Positions 9,167 through 18,540 of a DNA stretch of 37,290 bases are shown in pieces. The notes below the pieces were generated by a model. That model saw only the letters and a program-made list of their open reading frames with translations. It was not told the origin of the DNA and did not search any database. How positions within the stretch are numbered: the stretch's first letter is position 1; every line of letters begins with the position of its first letter. The DNA comes from Allofranklinella schreckenbergeri (GTDB lineage: Bacteria; Pseudomonadota; Gammaproteobacteria; Burkholderiales; Burkholderiaceae_C). The stretch is from contig NZ_RDQM01000020.1 in assembly GCF_003703475.1 (NCBI RefSeq), positions 1 to 37,290 of the forward strand, written 5' to 3'. The position numbers and the translations under genes were made by a program.

Positions 9167-10399
9167 TCAGCCCTCGCGCATGGCCCGGTCCACCACGGCG
9201 GTAAACAGCACATCAGTGGAGGAGTTCAGCGCTGTCTCGGCCGAATCCTGTAGCACGCCAATGATGAAGCCCACGCCCACAACCTGCATCGCCAGGTTGT
9301 TATCGATGGCAAACAGGCTGCACGCCATTGGAATGAGCAGCAGCGAACCGCCCGCCACGCCTGAAGCGCCGCATGCACCCAGCGCCGCCACCACGCTCAG
9401 CAGCAGCGCCGTCAAGAAGTCCACCTCAATGCCCAGTGTATGCACGGCCGCCATCGTCAGCACCGTGATCGTGATGGCCGCGCCCGCCATGTTGATGGTG
9501 GCCCCCAGGGGGATGGAGACGGAATACGTCTCCTCGCGCAGGCCCAGCTTTTTGCACAGCGCCATGTTCACGGGGATGTTGGCTGCCGAGCTGCGAGTGA
9601 AAAACGCCGTCACGCCACTCTCGCGCAGGCAAGTCCACACCAGCGGATAGGGGTTTTTGCGCATCAGCAAAAACGCAATCAACGGGTTGACCACCACCGC
9701 CACAAACACCATCGCCCCCAGCAGAACGGCCAGCAAATGCGCATACCGTCCAATGCCCTCAAAGCCCTCCACCACGATGGTGGTGAGCACCAGGCCAAAA
9801 ATTCCCAAGGGAGCGAAGCGAATGACCCAGCGCACCACCATCGTCACGGCCGCAGCCAAATCCGCCGCCAAAGCCCGTGTGGAATCGCTGGCGTGGCGCA
9901 AGGCCGTGCCCAGCACCGCGGCCCAGACCAGGATGCCGATGTAATTGGCGTTGGCCAGGGCATGCACAGGGTTGGCCACCGCGTTCATCAGCACATTGCG
10001 CAAAACCTCGCCAATACCACCCGGCGCTGCGCGGCTGGCTGCTTCGACCCCCGTGAACGAGAGCGTCGAGGGGAACGCAAAGCTGGCGCTCACGGCAACA
10101 AGTGCAGCGGTAAACGTGCCCGCCAAATACAGCAGCAAAATAGGGCGAATGTTGGACTGGTGGCCGCTGCGCTGTTGCGAAATGGCGGCCATCACCAATA
10201 AAAACACCAACACAGGCGCTACGGCCTTCAGCGCGCCCACGAACAGGCCACCAAGCAGTTGCCCTACCTCGCCCACTTGCGCCTCTAGCCCCGCAGCGCG
10301 CGCCAACCAGCCCACCAGCACCCCGGCCAGTAAGCCGATCACGATCTGTAACACCAACCCCATGCGGTCGAGCCGGGCAATCAAGCCAGGTTTTTCCAT
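9167..10399 (-). CDS. sstT: SstT, sodium:serine/threonine symporter
   Basis: 410 residues, matching the 414 of the E. coli protein. It belongs to the dicarboxylate/amino acid:cation symporter family: [37 protein letters not shown] and the serine-rich C-terminal stretch [17 protein letters not shown] are typical of SstT. Eight or more membrane segments are visible. The ATG at 10397-10399 has a strong AGGAG seven to eight bases upstream. The 289 bases to coaX, which runs the other way, must hold both promoters; I see no convincing boxes there. Confidence 0.92.
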   Translation of the reverse strand: MEKPGLIARLDRMGLVLQIVIGLLAGVLVGWLARAAGLEAQVGEVGQLLGGLFVGALKAVAPVLVFLLVMAAISQQRSGHQSNIRPILLLYLAGTFTAALVAVSASFAFPSTLSFTGVEAASRAAPGGIGEVLRNVLMNAVANPVHALANANYIGILVWAAVLGTALRHASDSTRALAADLAAAVTMVVRWVIRFAPLGIFGLVLTTIVVEGFEGIGRYAHLLAVLLGAMVFVAVVVNPLIAFLLMRKNPYPLVWTCLRESGVTAFFTRSSAANIPVNMALCKKLGLREETYSVSIPLGATINMAGAAITITVLTMAAVHTLGIEVDFLTALLLSVVAALGACGASGVAGGSLLLIPMACSLFAIDNNLAMQVVGVGFIIGVLQDSAETALNSSTDVLFTAVVDRAMREG

Positions 10400-10688
10400 G
10401 ATTCAACTCCTGCAAAAAATGAGAGTGCTTACAGCCACATCAAACGTGGCGCTGTGACGACGATTGTGGATGGGTTTTGGCCCAATGCATGGGGCGCCAA
10501 GCGCAATAGGGCCATGGCGTAGCCGCACCCCGAAGTAGATGGCCTGGGACCACCGATGCATACAGCGCAGCGCCATGTGCAGAGCATCCCTTGGGCTTGG
10601 ATAATCTGCCAGCCCTGCGATTTGCTTTGAGCAGCCGCCAAGCCCAGCGGTTATCATTTTTTTACTGTAACAAATTCGGGATCAGCGG

Positions 10689-11456
10689 ATGAGCTTTCTT
10701 GCCATAGACATCGGCAATACCCGCCTCAAATGGGCTTTATACGCCGAGGCGCGCTGGGGGTCGCCCATCGTGGCTCAGGGTGTGGAGTTTCTCGACCACG
10801 TGGACCGCCTCTCGGAAACCCACTGGCGAGGCCTGCCCGAGCCTACGCTCATGCTGGGCTGCGCGGTGGCGGGCGATGCCGTGCGCATGCGTGTGGTCGA
10901 ACAAATGGAGATTTGGCGTGTCGAGCCATCCTGGGTGCATGCAAGCAAACACATAGCAGGCATGACCAATGGCTACGACCACCCAGCTCGCCTGGGGGCC
11001 GACCGCTGGGTCGCCATGGTGGGCGCACGCAACCGCCTGCTGCGGCGCGGCCAGCAGCGGCCCATCATCGTGGTCATGGTGGGCACGGCAGTCACGGTGG
11101 AAGCCATTGATGCCCAAGGGCATTTCCTCGGCGGCCTGATCCTGCCTGGCCACGGCATCATGCTGCGCGCGCTGGAGTCGGGCACTGCGGGTTTGCATGT
11201 GCCTACGGGCCAGGTCACCCCCTTCCCCACCAACACCAGCGATGCGCTCACCAGCGGCGGCACTTACGCCATCGCGGGCGCGGTGGAGCGCATGATCCAG
11301 CACCTGCAACAGCACACAGGCCAAGAGCCCGCCTGCATCATGACCGGCGGCGCCGGCTGGAAAATGGCGCCCAGCATGACGCGCCCTTTCGAGCTGGTGG
11401 AAAGCCTGATCTTCGATGGCCTGCTGGCCATGGCAGAGGAGCGCCAGAAAGCATAA
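10689..11456 (+). CDS. coaX: Type III pantothenate kinase
   Basis: 255 residues. The N-terminal phosphate-binding motif is [13 protein letters not shown] (about residues 5-17), and later come [17 protein letters not shown] and [11 protein letters not shown] followed by GGLILPG, as in CoaX of the ASKHA superfamily. It phosphorylates pantothenate in the first step of coenzyme A synthesis, in the cytoplasm. In many betaproteobacteria coaX follows birA; here no birA precedes it, and the upstream gap runs to the divergent sstT. Confidence 0.92.
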   Translation: MSFLAIDIGNTRLKWALYAEARWGSPIVAQGVEFLDHVDRLSETHWRGLPEPTLMLGCAVAGDAVRMRVVEQMEIWRVEPSWVHASKHIAGMTNGYDHPARLGADRWVAMVGARNRLLRRGQQRPIIVVMVGTAVTVEAIDAQGHFLGGLILPGHGIMLRALESGTAGLHVPTGQVTPFPTNTSDALTSGGTYAIAGAVERMIQHLQQHTGQEPACIMTGGAGWKMAPSMTRPFELVESLIFDGLLAMAEERQKA

Positions 11457-11597
11457 GCACCGATGCAAAGCAGCGCTTGGTATGGCTCATGGCTTTTGCC
11501 TCTGGCAAAGGCTTGTCGCGCTACGCCAGTCGGTGCCATTGCGCAACCTCAGCAGAGGTGACGGAAACTGGCACAGATACACAACCCTTCATTGGCC

Positions 11598-12668
11598 ATG
11601 CCCTCCCACTCCCCACCGCAGCAAACTTCACTCTTTGCCGATGTTGGCGAATCCATGCCCGTGCCCAATGGGCGCATCAACCCCTTGACGGCCGTACAAC
11701 CTGCCAAACCGGATTGGGCTTGTATGGAGCTGGCCGCACGCCTGCCGCAGCAGCTACGCATGGGTACCTCATCCTGGCACTTTCCCGGCTGGGCCGGGCT
11801 GGTGTGGGATGGTGACTATGCAGAAAGCCAGCTCTCCAAAGCCGGGCTGGCTGCCTACGCCGCCCATCCGCTGCTGCGCAGCGTCAGCCTGGATCGCGCC
11901 TTTTACCGCCCCTTGAGCGTCCAGCAATACGCGCACTATGCCGCGCAAACGCCTGATGACTTTCGCTTCGTCGTCAAAGGCCCGAGCCTAGTCTGCGATG
12001 CCTTGGTGCGCGCGGAAGGCGGGCGTGGCATGGCGCCCAACCCCGCCTTTTTGAATACGGAGCTGGCTGTGCGCGAATTCATCGAACCCGCCCTGCAAGG
12101 GCTGGGCCACAAAGTCGGCGCGCTGGTGTTTCAACTCAGCCCCTTGCCGCGCACACTGTTGAGCGATTTGCCCGCATTGATTGAGCGCATCGGCCATCTG
12201 CTGGCGGCCCTGCCGCCGCTGGCCCCGACAGCGCCCGATGGCGTGATTGCGCTGGAAGTGCGCGACGCCGCCTTTTTAACTCCCACCCACGCCCCGCTGC
12301 TGGCGCAAGCCGTGCGCACTGCGCGCCAAGCCAGCGGCAACCCCGTCACCTACTGTTTGGGCCTGCACGCCAAAATGCCGCCCATTGAAGAGCAACTGCC
12401 CCTGCTGCGGGCGCTATGGCCCGGCCCACTCGTCTGCCGCTGGAACCTGCACCGCCGCCACGGCGGCTATGGCTACGAAAGCGCCAAGTCGCAATACGCC
12501 CCGTTTGACCGCCTGCAAGACCCCGATCCCGAAACCCGCACCCACCTCGCCCGCGTCATCACCGGCACCTGCGGTGCGGGGCAAAACGCCTACGTGACCA
12601 TCAACAACAAAGCAGAAGGCTCAGCCCCGCTATCGGTGCTGGAGCTGGCTCGGCTTGTGGGGCGTTGA
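11598..12668 (+). CDS. DUF72-domain protein
   Basis: 356 residues from the ATG at 11598 (a TTG two codons earlier is less likely). The DUF72 pattern is clear: RMGTSSWHFPGWAGLVW, then YAAHPLLRSVSLDRAFYRPL, DFRFVVKGP, and CRWNLHRRHGGYGYESAKSQ near the end. DUF72 proteins have a TIM-barrel fold and unknown biochemical role; the first 55 residues are a variable extension. It lies 141 bases after coaX on the same strand and converges with the acyltransferase gene, the two stops being 11 bases apart. Confidence 0.85.
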   Translation: MPSHSPPQQTSLFADVGESMPVPNGRINPLTAVQPAKPDWACMELAARLPQQLRMGTSSWHFPGWAGLVWDGDYAESQLSKAGLAAYAAHPLLRSVSLDRAFYRPLSVQQYAHYAAQTPDDFRFVVKGPSLVCDALVRAEGGRGMAPNPAFLNTELAVREFIEPALQGLGHKVGALVFQLSPLPRTLLSDLPALIERIGHLLAALPPLAPTAPDGVIALEVRDAAFLTPTHAPLLAQAVRTARQASGNPVTYCLGLHAKMPPIEEQLPLLRALWPGPLVCRWNLHRRHGGYGYESAKSQYAPFDRLQDPDPETRTHLARVITGTCGAGQNAYVTINNKAEGSAPLSVLELARLVGR

Positions 12669-12679
12669 TAGAACACGCT

Positions 12680-13900
12680 TTACACATACCGCCGCCGTAG
12701 CTGTAAAAACGGTGCCTCTATCGTGCGATAGCTCCATGTAGCAACGCCCCAGGACAACACCAGCACCAAAGCCCCCATGCCCAGGGCCTGTAGCTGCCAC
12801 GGCCCGGGCCAAACGGGCGCCCAGCCCAGCCACACCGTCCAACGGTGCCATAACTCATCGAGCAAGAAAATCACCAGCCCGTGCCACAGATACAGAGAAA
12901 AGCTGATCTCGCCGCCCTTTTCCAGCATCCGCTCCAGCCAAATCCCTGCACGGCCTAGCAGGCCTGCCAGCGAACCGCGCCAGTGCGCGTAAGCCACAAT
13001 CACCGCGGCCCAGCCCGCCGCTTCTACCGTAGGCCATAACACCCAGGCCCATTGGCGTGGTTGGGGCAAAAAGTAGCTGGCCCAATGCGCCTGCGCCCCC
13101 AGCAGCGCCCACATCAGCACCAGCGCAGCCAGCACCCAGCCGCCATGCACGCCTGCCAGGCCAGAGGTTGCTCGCTCTTTGAGGGAGGAAGCTGCAAACC
13201 ACCCTTGTACAGACCACAGCGCCGCCAGCATCCCGATCAAAAACTGATCCATCCGCCCCAGCAAGGTGGAATAGAGCATATGCGTAGGCCGCTCACTGGC
13301 CAGGAATCCGCCCAGCTTGAACAGCAGCAGCAAGCCCACCAGCCGCAGCAAATACCCCGGCCCCTGCGCCATGGCAAAGCGCGCCAGAAACGGGAACGCC
13401 AAATAAAACGTGAACTCCACCGAAATCGTCCACGCCGCACCCGTCATGAACCAGTTGCTCGTTGGCGCTTGCCCCAGGTTGGAGAACAGCACATACAGCA
13501 CGTCCTGCGCTGCAAACTTGTCCCGTCCCACGGAAATCGCCACGAAAAACACCACCAGAAACAGCGGCGCAATGCGCAACACCCGGTTTTGCACGAAACG
13601 CCAGTAATCCAGCCGCCAGGGCTGCTGCCCCGCGCTTTGTGCAGGCTCATGCGCAGCCTGCCCATGCAAGGCAATGCGCATGAACAAAAAACCCGACAGC
13701 ACGAAAAACAAGCTCACCCCCGTATGCCCCTCGGCCAGCCACCCCATGGGCCAGGCCTGCGGTTGCGGCTTCCATAACCCGAAAAAACGATGAAACGCAT
13801 GAAATGCCAACACCAGCAGCGCTGCCATGCACCGCAAATGGGCCAGACGCGGATTCCACGGGAAGTTGGGCGAGTGCGCGGCAAAAGTGGAAGAGGACAT
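12680..13900 (-). CDS. Acyltransferase-3 family membrane protein (OafA/YrhL type)
   Basis: 406 residues with about ten membrane segments. The N-terminus has RLAHLRCMAALLVLAFHAFH, carrying the family's HxxxH/F-type active-site histidine, and GHTGVSLFFVLSGFLFMRIAL. A later segment has FTFYLAFPFLARF. These enzymes move acyl groups onto surface polysaccharide or similar acceptors at the inner membrane. The ATG at 13898-13900 is preferred over a TTG five codons upstream. It is divergent from the large surface-protein gene, so decoration of surface glycan is a thin guess only. Confidence 0.87.
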   Translation of the reverse strand: MSSSTFAAHSPNFPWNPRLAHLRCMAALLVLAFHAFHRFFGLWKPQPQAWPMGWLAEGHTGVSLFFVLSGFLFMRIALHGQAAHEPAQSAGQQPWRLDYWRFVQNRVLRIAPLFLVVFFVAISVGRDKFAAQDVLYVLFSNLGQAPTSNWFMTGAAWTISVEFTFYLAFPFLARFAMAQGPGYLLRLVGLLLLFKLGGFLASERPTHMLYSTLLGRMDQFLIGMLAALWSVQGWFAASSLKERATSGLAGVHGGWVLAALVLMWALLGAQAHWASYFLPQPRQWAWVLWPTVEAAGWAAVIVAYAHWRGSLAGLLGRAGIWLERMLEKGGEISFSLYLWHGLVIFLLDELWHRWTVWLGWAPVWPGPWQLQALGMGALVLVLSWGVATWSYRTIEAPFLQLRRRYV

Positions 13901-14378
13901 GGAGACAAAATGCAAAAGAGAATGAGGGGAGTTATGAATTCATCCAGGAGATGCGCTGGTGATAAAACCGGGAGTTTGCACGCCGGAAAATGCATCCCCT
14001 TCAAGAAAATGACGAGATTTTTCAACGCTATCACGCGTTGGGCGAGCGCAGCTTCGGCGTGCGTGCAATCCTCTCCAATGCCGCTCCTGACACAGCGCAG
14101 GGATTGTATTTTTTGCATGCCCCCAGTCCTGTGCGCTATCAACTTGCGCATACAATCCTCGGGCGAGCCGTGAGCGACTTGGCCTTTCGGCGCGTTGGTC
14201 GTGGGGCGGTGCAGTCTGTTTTACACAACAGCCGAGCTGTTTCCCGGCCATTGGGCATGATTTCTAGGCTTGACGGGCCTAAAAGAATCTGCATACTAGT
14301 GAACTATCTGCCGTCTCGGTCAGTTGGCTGGGGCGGGTGGAAACTCGCAATTTTTCTAAGCCTCTATAGGAGAATCCC
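13901..14378. other. 478-base gap holding the promoter of the large surface-protein gene
   Basis: No gene is supported. An open frame starting at 13990 runs into the next gene in another frame and resembles no family I know. The right part holds the promoter and leader of the S-layer-like gene; the left part must hold the acyltransferase promoter, for which I see no clear boxes. Confidence 0.5.
14270..14297 (+). promoter_or_regulatory. Sigma-70-type promoter of the S-layer-like gene
   Basis: TTGACG (14270-14275, 5 of 6 to the -35 consensus) and CATACT (14292-14297, 4 of 6) with 16 bases between. This predicts a leader of about 75 bases. AGGAG (14368-14372) stands six bases before the ATG at 14379, a strong ribosome binding site. 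Confidence 0.5.
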
Positions 14379-17300
14379 ATGGCTGTTTCTGATCATTTCG
14401 ACAACGTCCAAAAGATCTATCTCGCGTTCTATCAGCGCCCTGCCGATCCTGGTGGTCTGACTTACTGGGCTGACCAGGTTGAGCAAGCCGGTGGCGATAT
14501 CAGCAAGGTGATCGATGCCTTTGCAAACTCGGCTGAAGCCACTGCTCTGTACGGCAAGATTGACGAAACCACCATTGGTAACGTGATTGATGCTGTGTAC
14601 AAAGCGCTGTTTAACGTGACTCCTGACCAGGCTGGTAAGGATTACTACGTTGAGGGCTTCAAGGCCGGCACATTCGGTCCTGGCACCATTGCCCTGAATA
14701 TCCTCAACGGCGCTCAAGGCAATGACCTGACGGCTATCAAGAACAAACTGGATGCCGCAGAAAAGTTCACCAAGGTGCTGGATCCTGAGCTGGATGGCGC
14801 TGGCGCTCTGGCGACTTACAACGCTGAAGATGCGGTGGCTGTGCGCAAGTGGCTCGCTGGCGTGGATGCTGTCAACCGCGTTTCTGAAGATCAAGTCAAG
14901 TCTTTCATCAAGACGACCGTTGCCTCCCCCACCGATCCCATCAATGGTGGCGTTCAGGGTACGCAATTGACTCTGGCTGCCGACAAGCTGTTCTCCGATG
15001 CCGATGGCGCAGTGTTCAAGGCTCCTGTTGAGCAAAACATGCTCGGCTCCCTGAACAACACGCTGGCCAGCGGTGACGTGATCCTGGCGACTGGCAAGGG
15101 CGCCAAGCTGCAAGCCGATTTGGTTGAAACAGTGATTGGTGCGCACTCCAATGCTCCCGCCATTAACCCGACGGTGACAGGGGTTGAGGTTGTCGAAATC
15201 CGTGCGCTGGAGCAGGCTACCAGCGGTGGTGGTGGTACGGGTACTCTGACCGCTTCCCAAGTGGACGCTGAGAATTTCTACGGCGTGAAAGAGTGGTGGT
15301 CTGTTAATAGCCGTGCTACGGTTCAGATCGAAGATGTGCGCACCCGCCCTGAAGAGACTCTGTTGGGCTTCCGTAGTGCAGATGCAACGCCAACGTCTGG
15401 TACGCAAGTTGACTTCAACGTCTTCTTTAATCCTGACATGCTGCATGCCAATACGCGCGCCAAGGATTCGAGCATCTCTCTGATGATCGACTCCATCAGC
15501 AAGCCTGGTGACTTGAGCCAGGTGCCTGCTGATGGCGTTATCTTTGAACTGGCTGGCAAGCAATACACCGTGCGTGCTGATGCCATTGGTGAGGCCAAAA
15601 ACCACGCCGAATTCATGGCTGCTCTGACTGCCGAGCTGGCCAAAGAGCCTGCTCTGGCTGGTCTGCAAGCCACGCTGAGCGGCAACGAAGTGACCTTGGT
15701 GGATCCTGCTGGCGGTACCTTCAAGCAAGGCGGTTGGACGTTCAAGAACAACATCGTTCCTTCCTCAGGTGACATCAAGTGGGCGCAAAGCGTTGGCAAA
15801 GCGACCGACGTGACTGAGCCTGTCTCCACCACACTGGTGCTGGACAAGGTTGGCCACTCCACCAGCCAAGGTGGTGGCGTGAACATTGGTTCCGCTGGCG
15901 CAGGCGGTATCGAAGTGTTCGACCTGAAGGTTGGTGGTTCGAGCTGGGTGCGCAAGATCGAATCCAAGGCTGAAGTTGAGCATAGCCTCAAAGGCGATCA
16001 GCATCTGGCCGAGGTGAAGATTTCTCACCTGGAAGACGGCGTCAAGGGTGGTCTGAAAGTTGGTGAAGTGTCCACCAATACCGACGGTCGCGTGCAAGCC
16101 AATGGCTTTACAAACGTACGTGAAATCAGCGCCGAGGGCTTTACGGGCGCTCTGAATCTGGGTATCGCTCTGACGGCGGATGCTGTGAACCGCTACCTTG
16201 GGCCAGACGTGAAAGAGCCTGTTGAATTCGCTTACGTTGGTGGCGAAGGTGCGGACCTCTTCAATATCTCCATTGATGGCGCTGTGACTGCCGATCCTGA
16301 CTTCCGCGGCAAGATCGATTTGGGTGCGGGTGATGACCGCTTGGTCTTGAAAGCTGACAAGCTCGATCAGATCAAGATCGACGGTGGCGAAGGCCGCAAC
16401 ACCATCGTGGTGGAAGGTGCTGGCTTGGGCGCTGGCGCGCTGAAGCCCAACGAATTCAAGAACTTGCAGGTTTATGAAATCGGTGGTACCACTCGTGGTC
16501 CTATTGGAGGGCCGGCTGTCGTTGGAACGCATACGTTCACGTCGCTTGAGTCGGTGGAGGAAGTAATTGTTGCCACTGGCAAGCCGCATGAAATTTGGGA
16601 GGTAGTACCGCCGTCGACGACTCCGAGCCATACCGCCGATGCGTTTGGCGGCGCGAAGCTGGTGGACTTCAATGGTGACAAGCTGTTGGTGACCGGTAGG
16701 GAGCAGACTGTTACGGATGGCAATGCGGATCAGGTGTTCAATGAGTTGACGCTGAATGGCGCAAACAAGGCGGCCGTTACGGTGACGCTGGATAACGCTG
16801 CACGTAAGGATGGCAAGCTCACCGTTGATGCCATGACGTTTGGCGACAATGGTGCTGATCTGAGCCAGGTTCGCGATCTCACGATCGAATCCAAGGGCCA
16901 GCGTGATGTTTCGAATGAAGTTACCGTCTTGTCTGCTGAGAAAGTGGGCAACTTCACAGTGAATGGTACGCAAGCTTTCACGACGAAGATTGTGGCTGCT
17001 GCGAACACGGCTTCTGCGAATCCGGCTGACTACACCAACCTGGTGGTGAATGCTTCCGGCTTGGCTGTGAAAGAAGGCAAGCCTGGCTTCGACCTGACAC
17101 TGGATGCGGATATCGTGACCAAGGTGGATACGGGCAGCTCTTCTGCTGCTGTGACCTTGACGGGTACTGCTGGCAAGGACAAGCTGACCCTGACCGATGG
17201 CGCTCTGCAATTGACAGATGACACCACGGTGCTGGGCTTCGAAACCATCCAGTTCGGTGACGCTGCTGCAACCGCTGGCAAGTTCAACGCTTCCAAGGTG

Positions 17301-18263
17301 ATCGGCGCGACGGACTTCATCCTCGCCAACACGAGCGGTGCTTTGGAACTGACGCATTTGGGCAACGCCATCAATGTGGACGTGAATACCAAAGATGTGG
17401 CTGATAACGTCACGATTCGTGGCGCTGGCGCGAAAGAGTCCGTGAACATCAAGTTCCGTGACACTGGCGCTGAAACCACTGATTGGGAGCAGGGCTCTGC
17501 TGAAAAGCTCTATGTTGGCGGCTACAAGAACATCAAGCTGGATCTGACTGCCAAACAAGTGGCTGGCGAAGTCAACACGTACAACTTCGACCTGGAGCTG
17601 CTGGATCGTGAAGGCAAGAATGCTGACGACCACGTTGGCACCTTTGTTGAAACGGGTGCTACCGACTGGACTGGCAAGGGTATTGCTGCCCGTACGCTGG
17701 AAGTGGTTGGCGGCGATGCCAAGAACCATGACGACTCGCTGACGCTTGATGCTTTGGATGTGGCTTTGGATGTCATCGACTTCTCTGGCTACAACGGTAC
17801 TGTGACTGGTGCTCTGAAGAATCATGCCGCCAAGCCTGCTCTCGATGTGACGATCAAAGTTGGTGGATATGCACTTGATTGGGAGCTTAACCAGACTGGA
17901 ACCTCCAAGTTCAACACGATTTTTGAATTCGTGAAGCCGAAGACGGGTGTGCCAGGTGCTGACGTTGAGAGTGCTGGTGTTGTTTGGACAATTAAGGACT
18001 TCGTTGGTGGGGCCACATCCCCCAACGCTGGTGATGCTCAGAACTGGACTAAACTGGACTTGACTGCTCTTGGCATTAAAGGTATGAGTGACGTACTTGT
18101 TACAGGGATCGATACGAACTCTGACGGTACAGCCGACTTTACCTACATTTACAGTCAGGCTGAAGCTAGCTCGGGCTTGTCTGAACCATACACTTGGGCT
18201 ATCAAGTTGGTTGGTGATTACACACAAAGCGGTGCGATCCTTGCCGAGCAATTTGCGTCCTAA
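14379..18263 (+). CDS. Large S-layer or adhesin-like protein with N-terminal DUF4214
   Basis: 1294 residues. The first 120 match DUF4214: VQKIYLAFYQRPADPGGLTY, then a second related unit IGNVIDAVYKALFNVTP. The rest is beta-rich, Gly/Ala/Val/Thr/Asp-rich and, as far as I can see, without cysteine. Around residues 619-652 lie glycine-aspartate motifs like RTX calcium sites (GGEGADLF, DLGAGDDRLVL). There is no N-terminal signal peptide, so type I secretion is the likely route, as for Caulobacter RsaA, though no type I genes are in the window. The codon regime is extreme: in 14379-18251 there is one TCA, no TTA and no CTA in frame. Strong promoter, ribosome site and terminator also fit an abundant product. 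S-layer subunit is an inference; a non-crystalline adhesin is the alternative. Confidence 0.7.
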   Translation: MAVSDHFDNVQKIYLAFYQRPADPGGLTYWADQVEQAGGDISKVIDAFANSAEATALYGKIDETTIGNVIDAVYKALFNVTPDQAGKDYYVEGFKAGTFGPGTIALNILNGAQGNDLTAIKNKLDAAEKFTKVLDPELDGAGALATYNAEDAVAVRKWLAGVDAVNRVSEDQVKSFIKTTVASPTDPINGGVQGTQLTLAADKLFSDADGAVFKAPVEQNMLGSLNNTLASGDVILATGKGAKLQADLVETVIGAHSNAPAINPTVTGVEVVEIRALEQATSGGGGTGTLTASQVDAENFYGVKEWWSVNSRATVQIEDVRTRPEETLLGFRSADATPTSGTQVDFNVFFNPDMLHANTRAKDSSISLMIDSISKPGDLSQVPADGVIFELAGKQYTVRADAIGEAKNHAEFMAALTAELAKEPALAGLQATLSGNEVTLVDPAGGTFKQGGWTFKNNIVPSSGDIKWAQSVGKATDVTEPVSTTLVLDKVGHSTSQGGGVNIGSAGAGGIEVFDLKVGGSSWVRKIESKAEVEHSLKGDQHLAEVKISHLEDGVKGGLKVGEVSTNTDGRVQANGFTNVREISAEGFTGALNLGIALTADAVNRYLGPDVKEPVEFAYVGGEGADLFNISIDGAVTADPDFRGKIDLGAGDDRLVLKADKLDQIKIDGGEGRNTIVVEGAGLGAGALKPNEFKNLQVYEIGGTTRGPIGGPAVVGTHTFTSLESVEEVIVATGKPHEIWEVVPPSTTPSHTADAFGGAKLVDFNGDKLLVTGREQTVTDGNADQVFNELTLNGANKAAVTVTLDNAARKDGKLTVDAMTFGDNGADLSQVRDLTIESKGQRDVSNEVTVLSAEKVGNFTVNGTQAFTTKIVAAANTASANPADYTNLVVNASGLAVKEGKPGFDLTLDADIVTKVDTGSSSAAVTLTGTAGKDKLTLTDGALQLTDDTTVLGFETIQFGDAAATAGKFNASKVIGATDFILANTSGALELTHLGNAINVDVNTKDVADNVTIRGAGAKESVNIKFRDTGAETTDWEQGSAEKLYVGGYKNIKLDLTAKQVAGEVNTYNFDLELLDREGKNADDHVGTFVETGATDWTGKGIAARTLEVVGGDAKNHDDSLTLDALDVALDVIDFSGYNGTVTGALKNHAAKPALDVTIKVGGYALDWELNQTGTSKFNTIFEFVKPKTGVPGADVESAGVVWTIKDFVGGATSPNAGDAQNWTKLDLTALGIKGMSDVLVTGIDTNSDGTADFTYIYSQAEASSGLSEPYTWAIKLVGDYTQSGAILAEQFAS

Positions 18264-18309
18264 GCGTTCAGGTCTGAAGATCCATCGGAATTAACCCGGT
18301 GGTGACAAG

Positions 18310-18340
18310 CCGCAACCTCGCAAGAGGTTGCGGTTTTTTT
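18310..18340 (+). terminator. Terminator of the S-layer-like gene
   Basis: Perfect 10-bp stem CCGCAACCTC (18310-18319) / GAGGTTGCGG (18324-18333) with loop GCAA, followed by seven T (18334-18340). It lies 47 bases after the stop codon. Confidence 0.95.
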
Positions 18341-18540
18341 GCGTTTGGGCGGCATGGCAGGCCGATGGCGTCTCTTGCGCAGGGCTTCCCGCGATTCGGA
18401 GGCGAGACTCGGGGTGAGAAAGGGAGCCGCTTGCGCATAGCCGTGGAGCGTCCGGCGGTTTGCTTCAGGCTGGTGCTGCTACCATCGAACGCTCCCGACA
18501 TGAGGCATGGCATTAGTGCCAGCCTTCTTTTTCAACACCC

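Noticed and set aside
10403-10657. Minus-strand frame of 84 codons between sstT and coaX
   Set aside because: Overlaps the expected promoter region, no motif and no ribosome site; not a birA remnant as far as I can see.
13990-14460. Plus-strand frame starting with MHPLQENDEIFQRYHALGE in the gap before the S-layer-like gene
   Set aside because: The first 60 residues look protein-like, but it runs into the S-layer-like gene in another frame across its promoter and leader; no family recognised.
15765-18251. Open frame of 828 codons on the minus strand, opposite the S-layer-like gene; also 14364-15728
   Set aside because: It is in the same codon register as the real gene and stays open only because that gene avoids TTA, CTA and TCA. 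The product is Arg/His/Gln-rich and unlike any family.
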